Positions 1 to 11,700 of a stretch of 64,000 bases of DNA are shown piece by piece. The first letter of the stretch is position 1, and each line of letters begins with the position of its first letter. The translations under genes were made by a program, and so were the position numbers. Below the pieces are notes generated by a model. That model was not told the origin of the DNA. It saw only the letters and a list, made by a program, of their open reading frames with translations, and did no database searches. Source of the stretch: Bombyx mori (taxonomy: Eukaryota; Arthropoda; Insecta; Lepidoptera; Bombycidae); assembly GCF_030269925.1 (NCBI RefSeq), contig NC_085131.1:4788001-4852000 (forward strand), written 5' to 3'.

Positions 1-983
1 ATCCGAACACATTTCATCACATTGTCGTAGGTAACATTTTCTACAGTTCATTAGTTCTTTGGGAAAGGTGGACTCACTGTGATCAACTTTCCACATAAAG
101 CTTCGGGAAAATTTGTCCAGTGAGCATTTACATACATACTGCAATAGAGCTTAGTCTCTGTAATTACATAATAAAACAAAACATTTTAAATATTTCTTTA
201 ATGGCATTATTAATCCGAGACCTTTTTGGAAAACATTGATTTTTCATTTCGATTTAATACCTATTAACAAGTATAGGATCACATTCACATTTTTATACAA
301 TTTCAACACTATTTACACGCACATCGTTACGCTAGAGCAAACAAGATACAAAATGTATGAATTAAACATTTATTGTATAACTTATGAAATAAAGTAAAAT
401 CGATACGCTGCTCTCTATCTCTATTGGACAGAGATGCCTGTGATTTGGACATAAGTGTCAAGGGAAATTCTTGATCATTGTCAATTCTACCTAATATTAT
501 AAGCAGGCATAAATTTATAGTCAGGAATACGACAATAGAGTCGAATCCAATCAGAATCTAGTGAAAATTGCAGTAACATCTTCATTATACATATCAATTT
601 GTGCACAATTTATAGAGAATGATTCTAACTATAAAAAAGTGGTACATGCCCGTTATCTCTCATGACTACAGTTAACTTTTATATTGTAAGTAGCCACATA
701 ATATATGGGCCATATGGTTTACATATATTTATAACTACTGTGTATATTAAATTAGGTAAAATCCGAAATATATTAATTTTTACTTACAAAAAAAAAATAC
801 AAGTTTCACAGCACATTAGGAAAATCAATAAAAGATGTTCAAGATCATCTGTCTCTTGTAGGAAACTTAATCCGTGCATCGGAAAAAAATCCTTTTTAAA
901 TTAATACCATGGCAGTGTAATAGTGTCCACTTACAGTGGAACAACTAATAAGAGATGATTTTAATAATTTATCTACAGTCATC
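1..983. other. Downstream of DCAF5; probable 3-prime UTR and flank
   Basis: AT-rich DNA beyond the DCAF5 stop codon. On the minus strand an AATAAA lies near 367-372 and could end the DCAF5 transcript. No other gene or clear repeat was recognised. Confidence 0.5.
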
Positions 984-2667
984 TCAGTTCGAATCTGATT
1001 CCATGTGGCTCTTATAACTACGACGTGATTTTTTGACGCGCTGACGAAACTTGACCGCGTGGAAGTCAGAGTCGTCGGAAACGTCCTCGGGCGGTTTGGC
1101 GCTCGGACCGGCGCCCCCGCCCCCCGCACCCCCCGCCACCGGGACGGGCCACGCGCCGCTCTCCGTGCTGCAACTGCTCTCCAGCTCACTCTCGTTCGTT
1201 TCATTCATGAGCCGCGCTACTGTCTGGTTGTACCCGATTTTGGGCGAGAGTCGACCTTCGAGCGAGGTAGTGGCGCGTTCGGTCTCGTCCTTCAAGGGCG
1301 GCGACTCGCTGGAGTCGGACCGGTGCAGAGCGGCGCGGCCGTTTCTCCTGACGCGGCGCAAGTTCAGCCGGGGGCGGCTCTCGGAGGGGAGTGAGGGGGC
1401 GTGGCCCTCGTGCTCGTGGGGCTCGAGCCGCAGCGACTCGCCCAACGAGTCACGCGAGCCGTTGACCGGAGTCGGGACGATGCTGATTAGATTGGGGGGG
1501 ACGCCGTAATTCGCGTTTTGATTGCCCGGCGACAGGGGCCTGCTGCTGGCCGAATGGTCGTCGTCTGAATCCACCTCGGCTATCCGGAAAAGCGCCGGTG
1601 CGTTTTGACCTCTGTAACCTGTACACATTTTTTATTTATTGCTTACATGGGTGGACGAGCTCACAGCCCACCTGGTGTTAAGTGGTTACTGGAGCCCATA
1701 AACATCTACAACGTAAATGCGCCACCCACCTTGAGACATAAGTTCTAAAGGTCTCAGTATAGTTACAAGGGTTGCCCCGCCCTTCAAACCGAAACGCATT
1801 ACCGCTTCACGGCAGAAATAGGCAGGGTGGTGGTACCTATCCGCGCGGACTCACAAGAGGTCCTACCTGCACTGAGGAATAGTTTGAAATGATTCCATCA
1901 CCTCGTTTTTACTATCGCACCGCCCGCCAACGGAGTAGAGTTCATCCACTGCGGTTATCCACAGTGCGTTTCCAAAGATCTTTTTTGCCACGTACCATCC
2001 GGCTTTAAAATGAGCTCCCCTCCACGGTGTTTCCCGAGCGCTATGACATGTCCTTCTTCAAACGAGGTTTATGGAGAGTGCTTAACGGTAGGCAGCGGCT
2101 TAACGGTAACCACTACCATCAACTCATCCGCCAATAAAACCGTCCAAGGACAATAAAAAAAAAAACTTTCAGGCGATATAGATATATAAGTGACCAAACT
2201 TACCTGAGCTTGTACTGGGTAACGCCATGTTGTCTTCGTAATTGTCGTAGTTCGTACAGTTGTTGTTATCGCTACTATCTTGAGGTGTGGTGCCACCTAT
2301 AATAAACAACAATAAGATCATGGAGTCCGTCTTCGTCGCGGCCTAAAGGATAAGACGTCCGGTGCATTCGTATCGTAGCGATGCGAATCCTGCAGGGAGG
2401 TACCAATTTTTCTAAGGATACATGTGTGTATTTGACAAATGTTCACGAATGACTTTCACGATGTACTAATAACAACGTCTTAAAATCATTAGCGTAATCA
2501 CTAACCAGAATTATGTCTACTTCTACCGTGCAACAGAAATTGGTTCCAATTCCAAGGGTGGGGAAGCTGTTGTACTGTACAACCCAAACTTAAAAATCAT
2601 GTCTCATGATGGCCAAGTGGGTGGCGATATTAACGTTATTTGTATTTGTGCCTATGGGCTCATGTAG

Positions 2668-2703
<36 letters not shown>

Positions 2704-2745
2704 GGAGGGAGGGAGGGAGAGGGAGGGGAGAGGGAGAGGGAGGGG

Positions 2746-2781
<36 letters not shown>

Positions 2782-5700
2782 ATACACTTTATCGCACACC
2801 AAAACACAATTTACATTCAAAAAACAGTCAAAAAGCAGATACATTTGTACAATAGGCGGTCTTATCGCAAAAAGCGATCTCTTCCAGACAACCGTTTAAT
2901 TTACAGAAATTCTGGAAAATATAAAAATATAGCAGGTATGTTGCGGTGTACCATAGACAATACATTATTATAGAAAATATATACATACAATAGACACATA
3001 TATACCGTTTACGTAGATATATACCGGAAAAGCGCCGTTCTCTTACCGTTGTTCCTTAAATTCGAGACTCTTCTGTAACAATTTGTTTTGGCTTTTCTTT
3101 TAACGGACCTACTGGAGTTCTGTCGTCTTCTAACCGGTCTGATCATCTAAAATCAAACAATAGTCACATTGAAAATAAATCACGACTACAAGTGAATCAT
3201 TCTGTTGTAGTAAATTAAAATGATGTTACAATAGGAGTGGGTAATATCGGTTTTGCCGCGTATCGAATCGTATCTATATATCGAGGATCAATATCGGATA
3301 TTGAATCTATATATTTTCTGAATCTATATATTGATGGATGCTAGTAGATTTTCTCGATTCATGATATTTGAGATTTGAAACGATACGCTGATATAATATC
3401 GTAGTAGATATAGATTTAAGTCAACGTTATACGGTTGGTTTTCTGATATCAATTTATAATATGATCTTAAAGTAATAAAAAGAACATGAAAATAAAAATA
3501 TCAAAAAAACTTTCCTTCATGCTTTTATCAGGCTTAGGACTGGCTACATTATTTTCAGTTTTTAGAATTTTGTGTCTTAATTTAAAATTACAAAATATAC
3601 CAAAAGAGTGTAGATTTCAAAAGTTTAATACAAACACAAGAAATAAACTCAATTATTTGGATTCAAATAAAAATAGAAAAATGTGTACTTTAAAAATCAA
3701 ACACAAAAAACTTTTAAGTATTTATAAACACTTGTCCAAAAAATCTAGTTTAAGGTCAAAGCGCGTGAAATTAAATTCAACGATGCAAATAGGCTATACT
3801 GCATTCAAGTTAGGGTCGAAAGTTGAAACTTCTTTCCTTAATTGTATCCTGCTGATACGCTAAGAATAATCTACAGACATATGGACTTAAATATAAGGTT
3901 TACAATTGTATGGATAATGCCCGTTTCTGTTTCATTCATCACATGATATCCATATCGTGCGCTCACTCACTCTGGCCGATTCGATACGAACCAAACGAAT
4001 ATTGCTGATATTAACGAATCGGTACGATATGCCGATGCGCATCACATCGAGCAATATCGTGTATCGGCTGATATCGAAATATAGATTTCGATTCACGAAT
4101 CGGTACGATATGGCGATGCGCATCACATCGAGCAATATCGTGTATCGGCTGATATCGATATATAGATTTCGTGCGGGGCGATATCGGATTCAACGATATT
4201 GCTGCGATATATAGATATTGAATCTATATACGATTTATATCACCCACTCCTATGTTACAATAATGTTCTAATGTTGTTGACATTGTGGTACTGATATTTT
4301 ATGACCAGTGTGATACGTTAGTCTCTATGAGATATGTTACGTGCCTTTACTTGTTAGGCCTTTAAACTATGATCTAATAGCTTAATAGAATTGATTTCGA
4401 TTTATGCACTGCGATCCCCTCCTTCTTCTTCTTCTCTTTCTCCACTTATCCCACTAGGTGGGGCACAGCGAGTTTTTCTCTTCCATTCTCTTCTATCAGC
4501 CGTCATCTCAACACTTACTCCTCTCTCTCACATTCACACAATCCATCCATGTCTTCTTCGGTCAACCTCACGCCCTCTACCTTGCACTACCATTTCCATA
4601 CATCTTCTCTCTACGCATCACATGTCCATACCAGGCTAACCGTCCGCTATTTAATTTATAAATTACCGGGGTTAATTTCGCACTTCCTCTTGCAACCTTA
4701 CTGGTGGTAGGACCTCTTGTGAGTCCGCGCGGGTAGGTACCACCACCCTGCCTATTTCTGCCGCGATACTGTAATGCGTTTCGGTTTGAAGGGTGGGGCA
4801 GCCGTTGTAACTATACTTGAGACCTTAGAACTTATATCTCAATGTGGGTGGTGCATTTACGTTGTAGTAGGCTGTATGGGCTTAGATCCCCTTGCCTTTC
4901 CTAACAAGGAAAAATTGTACCAAAAAAAAATGTCTAGGCTCCAGTAACCACTTAACACCAGGTGGGCTGACTTCGCTCGCCCATTTAAGCGATAAAATAA
5001 ATAAATAAAAACCTCCGGCAGCAGTTTCAGTGTCAGGTTCCGGAAGCTTGTGTTAACGACGAGGTTGTCTCACCCGGGCGGAGTTCCTGTAGAGCGCTCG
5101 TGCGGGCTCGTCGGAGTCGGTCCGATCGGCGGGGGGTGCGGGGCGGGGCGCGGGGCGCCGCATCGCGCGGGTGCGCACTCCCTTGCCCTTGCCACTCGAC
5201 TTGCCCGCGCTGCGAGGCTGCTTGCTGCGCCTGTAAATTAATCAAATCCATATTCCTCAGTTATCTCCGTACTGTAATAATAATCTCTAGGCCATATTTT
5301 ATAAGTTAGTTAACAAAACAAAAAAATTGATTTTGAGTTTTTATTTTATCATAAAACTTCTAACTCATTTAAAAACGTAACGTATGATCGATAAATCGAA
5401 TTCTCTAAACACCGGTTCTAGAATGTTATCATGATCTTTGTTTCGAAAATTCTTTACAACAGAGAGACAAGCTTTCAAATAAGACAGTGACAAACAAAAA
5501 ATACATAATATAAAAACATTGGCACAAAGACTATATCGAGGTTTGTTTGTGCCCGAACTGAATTCGGTAGTTTGAATAATTATTGAGGTGCATGCCGAAA
5601 CTTACGACGCTAACTAACACATTATCCATGCTTTGCTCACCTGAGGGCGTCTCTTTTCTGCGGCCGTACGTTTTTATTGTAACGAGACGTCACCAGGCGA

Positions 5701-8700
5701 GCCATGCGATTGGGGCATCGTTGACCGCGTGCTCCATTTTGATTTTCTAACAAGAGAAACAATTGTTAAAAAATTGTCAATTTATTTATAATAAGTATGC
5801 CGGTTGCAAGGCAATCCGTCGCCGAGAACAATTACTAAGGTTGGTGATTTCAAACGAAGCGCTTCAAGCCGCCTTCCTAATGACGCTAAGTAATGGAGTT
5901 TACTCATATAAATAATCACGTAACTAAAAAACGTTATACAACTTGCATTCTCTCTCTCCTTCTATTGTGTACATGTGCGTCCGAGTATCGTCATTCGAGT
6001 AGATGAGCATTATTTTTATTTAAAATTAGTATTACTGTTACGCCGCCGCGCCGGTAAGATTAACTCCATCTATCGCCGAATAGTCGAACGAATACCGAAG
6101 GATCTAGTAACATCTAGAACGCGCGAGAAGTACAACGCCATCTATCGTCAGATAGCGGAAACACAATACTAGAAATGTGTGGAATATTCTCGACGATTCT
6201 AGGGATTTCGTCTCGACTATAAAAGCGTTGCAGAGATGGCACGCAGTCAGTTAGTAAATGGAACTACTCGAAGCGAAACAGCGAAAGGATCACCTGAAGC
6301 GAAGCGGAAGAAGCGAATTGAGTTTTAAAGTGTTTAAAAGTGTTCTAAGTGTTGAATACAGTGTTAACTTGTGAATCGGTAGAATTTTATTTATACCTTA
6401 ACCCTAGCGCGTAACGTTACTTAAATTACAAATGAATTAAAAGAAATTGTAAGCTGGAGTCATATCACCACGAAAAATTCATTCATTCCGGTTTCAACAG
6501 TAGGTTAGTGATTCGTATAGTCCCCGGCACGTAACTTGGCAAGAGTCGCTAGATGCGCAGAAGTCGTTTTTTAGGTCTCTTTGGTTGTCAAGCGGGACGC
6601 GGGGAAAGACGTAGCACCGTTCCGAGCGCGCGATTGGTGAGTCAGTCGACCCTCCCCTCCTGCACCGCATCCACGTTCCGTTCGCTCCTGATTACACATG
6701 CGCCTACTAAATTGTAGGAACCCTTTGTTTATATTGAGTATTTGTTACGAGTTGTTATTATTGTTTAAAATTTAGTTTTTGTTACGAGTGTTATTGTTTT
6801 AAGTTTGTTTGCAATGGCAAGACCAAATACCAATGACCATATAATCGATTCAGTCACTGAGCGTTTTATTATTTACGCCAGTGACGACAACGAGTCTTCG
6901 TTATGTCGACGATGAGGAGCCAACTCCTTCCACCAGCTCAGGCTACCATAAATTTAATCCAAGGGGTAGCACTATTAGAAAATGATAGTGACGACGGCGA
7001 CACATAATTTTTAATATTAAGTATATATTTTTTAAATAAACTTAATTGTATTTTATTTATAAAACCTAATACACTTCACGAATTCCTCTCTTTTCTTTAA
7101 CTTTCTTCTAAACACACAGGTTAAAAATAAATTATGGCAAATAAAAAATTTAATAAAATTAAATTATATGCGGGCATAAGTGACCATTTTTTTGTTGCAA
7201 TGTGCACTATGCGCGACATTACCCCCACTACATCAAAACCTTGCCAACTTACGTGCCGCTTACTATACACTAGCTGATGTTCAAATTATGATATCAATAA
7301 AGCAATAAAGAACTAAACCACATTATACAACAAACCTCTTTTCGGCGGCAGCGGTAAGAAGTCGGCAACAATCTGGTCGGTGTCTGACGACTCCGAGTCC
7401 TGATCGAGCATGGACGCAGCCGACGAGGAGCCGTCCAAGGAGTCCGTATCGTAGGCGAGGCACTCTAGTTCGCGTTGGACCAGAGAATCGAAAAACGCCA
7501 TCATCCGCGGGTCCTCGTTGGTCGACTGCTCTGCGTAGTTGTGCGATATGTACTGAAAACGAAACGAATGTTTGGTTGCGCGCGGGAGTAGTAATGGTAT
7601 ATGCGTAGTGAATTATTGGGATGGCGCCACCTTTGGAGTTTGTTAGTTAATAATTACTGTCAGTATCCAAAGCGTGGTGCTAACTCCCGGTCGATTACGC
7701 TTCACCGCTAGCTACCTAGATGGCAGGCTATTGCACAAATAGAGTTCCATCCATATTTAAGAATCTTTTGATTTTATACAATGTTTTCAAGGAGCCCTGC
7801 GCTGAGTAAGTCCCTGCGCTGGATCATCTAGAATATTCGACGGTACTCGCAAATGCTTTTGTTCGGTTGAGTTAGACTCGAGACAGACATAGACCTTCTC
7901 TAAATTTTCTACAAGGAAAATTTTGTGGGAAACTTCATACTCTTCCATCCGCGGAACTTTCGTAAAAAGGGGTACATAGTTTTTGCTTCACGTATTAATA
8001 TATACCTGTCCGCTGTGATGAACGAGCGAGACGTAGTCCTCGTGGCTGTATATCTCCCGGGGATTGTCCGATCCCTGAGCTTCTTCTAAAAGAGTTCCGC
8101 GCATTTTCGGGTACTCAATGGTCGACCAAACCTGAAATAACCAATTCATTGACTCACCAATCGTGCAACTTCTTTTTGTAAGTTTTTTTGCATTACATGG
8201 CTTTCGAAAAGGTGAAAAGGAATTTTTAACATCGTCAATACATGTAATCCATTTGAACGAATTATAAATGAATACAAAACGATACTCATTACTATTTATT
8301 TCCGTATATTTATTGTGTATGATGATGATGATCTTATATTTATATGGGAAAGAAAAAGCCTGATTTTTTTTTTTTTTTCCTGCCAATGCTGATAGCCTTG
8401 AGAGGCTATTTCAGCTTCACCCTAACGTTAGTAGGTGAGCTCGCGGGGCTCAACCGGAGAGTAGCTAACACTGACCCTAGCAAGAGCAGTGCTTCGCAGA
8501 ATCTACCACCGGATCGGAAACGCGACCCACTGAGAAGATCCGGCGAGAAACTCAGTGGGCTGAGTCTATGGGTTAGTTCGTTCGTCGAGCCCTTCGTCGC
8601 AACCGACGGGTTCGACGAGGACGGTGACCGGTGCTTGTGGTGCCTAAAAGCACCGTTAATGGATCAGGAGGATCCGTAATGACGTGCTTTGGGCGACGTC

Positions 8701-11700
8701 GACGGTTTACCATTCGGTCTACTGGGTCGGGTATGTAATTTCCAGCGGCTACGATGAGAGGGTTCTCATGTCGTGCCGCCTTCTCAAAATGGCGCAGTTG
8801 AATTTCTTACAGTTTCTTTTCATGGTTTAACTCTGGCAATTTCCGAATAGTTTCATCAAACAAACGATTTATCATCGATTTGGAATTAAATCGATTTGTT
8901 TGTTCCAAAAAAAAATTAATTTAATCATTTCGATAGTTCCGTATTCTGTGGACGCGCAGCCTATTACAAATCAAAATTCGTGAGTTAATGAACGCGAGGC
9001 AACGTAATGGAAACACTGTCAGACCTCCGATAGTGGAGCATCCGTAACCACAAACACTTATGTGGTATAGCATGTAAATTGATTAGATTGTACTCTTCTG
9101 CCCACTTATGTAAAGCTCTCCCTCTTTAAGAACGGCTGGTAGATAACTCAATTGTTGAGTTAAGCTCGCCATTATATAATTTATTACTGTATTAACTGTG
9201 TGTACAATAAAGAATAATCTGATATTCAAAGACTCGTATTTTAAAGAAAATACGGCTCACGCTTTTTTCAACATACTTTTATAATTTTTTCAACGCCCGA
9301 CGACGCAATCGTACAGTAATGTCGATTGTACCTCACTTGGTTAACTATGGATCTGTGTCCGTAAAGAATTAAATGCGGTGGCTCGACAGCCAATTCTGAA
9401 ATAGAATAACACAAAAACATTACAATTTTAAATCAATATATTTGAAATTCCGATTGAAACGGTTCGATGATGATTCTATGTATTTATGCACCGGTTTCTC
9501 TATAGCTTTGATGAAGCAATGACCCAATTGCATAGTCAAATATCATGAAGAATATATTATTATAGTAACTTACCAGATCCCCCTCCACCGTCTGGGATTT
9601 TCCATGCATAGATGTTAAAGTCATCCGAACCGGACAGCACATATTCGTCATTCTGACCCGCAAAGGAACAACTCTTCATTGTACACGAATTATAATAATC
9701 TTGATGATAGAATTCAGCAACTGGTTCTGGCGATTGGACAGCATACAGCACTGGTGGAAGTCGTCGCCTTAAGGCTAATACGTGAGTGCCAGTTGAATTA
9801 AAACAAACGCTCATGCTGTTCTGATAGGGACCCTTCTTTCCACTATAACGTACAACTGGCCTACAAAAAAAAATTAACAATCAGAACAAACAGCAGCAGA
9901 GTACACTTGCATAACAAAGGGAAGATCTACAAGTAGTAGGAATAAAAAAACTTACTGTTTAGGTGAACGCAAGTCCCACAGACTAATTCCATCCCTTGCA
10001 TTTGCAGACACAAGCATTCCAGCTTGTTGCGGGTGGTACATTACCCCATGGAAAGCTTTTCGACTCCGTGATATAACCAAGGACTCTGTTGGACATTTAC
10101 AAATGTAAATATGCTGGAAATTTAATGTCACATGTTATGCTATAGAAAATGTGGGATATATTTCACTGTGTAACTATATAGTTTTACATGTAATGCATTA
10201 CATGCATTAGTTTTATTTTATTTTTCAATATTCTCATGAGTGTTACAGAGCACAAGTAAACATCTACTAACTACTTCACTGTATGTCATCATTGGATGCA
10301 AAAATATACTATGAGCAAACCTTATTTGTTGTACTAATACACAACACTATTATTTTCTTCTTCACTGTGGGAATATTTTATTCAGTTTGTATTGCTTATT
10401 ATAATGCAATATATTTAGCATAATATTCATTGTTTTGTTTTCAAAGTATTCAAGGACCAATGCTAATGCTGGCAGTTCCCCACAATTCTTTGTCAATATC
10501 TAGATTGATTGTGAGAGCTGTAATCCTATTATAATTAACAAATATATACATATACTAGTTGATTATAATAGTTATAATCTTTTACAAGTGACCTCCTTGT
10601 CTGTGACTGTTATTAATTAAACCTATTGTGCTTGAATATTTTCCTCTACCTAATCGCTGCTATCCTACGGGGCTGTTCAACTACACGCAGACCGGTAGTT
10701 GAGCTTACAGGCTTAGCCTCAGAAATTTGCTAACACTGACTAGCAAGAGCAGTAAATCGGATCAGAATCCCGACCCATTTAGTAAATCAGTGGTTTGTTA
10801 AAATTACATTAGCTTTTATATCCTTAAGGTACTAATACTTCCATGAAGTTCTGATAACATATGTACAAAATTTAACAGTATCGCCTAAGAGACATGCATT
10901 TGTATTCTTATACGATCACAAAATCAACAACAAAAACAAATCTTACCATGAACAGATCTCCTGGTGTCAAACAGCAGCAGTCTTCCATCATTACCGGCGG
11001 TTGAAACTACACGTTCACTAAACGGATCTATGCTAAGACAGCATACAGCTCTCTGGTGTTGGAGTACTTCAAGTGGACTTTTGCTTTCCACATCATGAAC
11101 AATTACCTAAATGTTAAATAAATAAAAGTAATGAGATCTGATTAAACTATCGCTCACAATACATAATAATTTTATGCTCTATAATGCTCATTTTGTTAAA
11201 TCTGTTATAGTTATCATAAAAAATATTATTTACATGATATTCGTTTTATATATGATTATAAAACTAATAAAATCATAGAAAACCATGTCTCATAATGAAA
11301 ATATAAACAATTACTTACAAAAACCACTTACAAACCTAAGTAATTATGTGAGACTGATATTTCATTGTCTTTTATTTAACTTACAATATCATCATTCCCT
11401 CCTGAATAAATCTTTTTGTTGTCATTAGTAATTCCAATACAAAAAATATTTGATTGGTGAACTGCTTTTAATGAGTGTGGTTTACCATGATCTAATATTG
11501 CATGCCCAAATTTCCAAACCATAACACGCCTGTCATCTCCACCTAAAAACAAGTGAAAAATATTTTCTGATATAGCATACAACTCATCTGTCGGTGAGTA
11601 GACATTGTCATTGATGAGCATCAACAATACCATTGTCTTCTGCTCTCCATTCCTTTCAAACCTCATTTGACAAAGGACATGTCAGGAAGGTACACAGAGA

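Noticed and set aside
1051..1509. 152-codon plus-strand open frame
   Set aside because: It is the antisense shadow of the GC-rich terminal exon of DCAF5, whose protein and splice site are supported.
2590..2855. Open frames in both strands rich in Ser/Leu or Arg/Glu
   Set aside because: They come from the GA microsatellite.
5975..6172. 65-codon plus-strand frame
   Set aside because: Overlaps the solo LTR upstream of its own TATA box; LTR sequence is not expected to code here.
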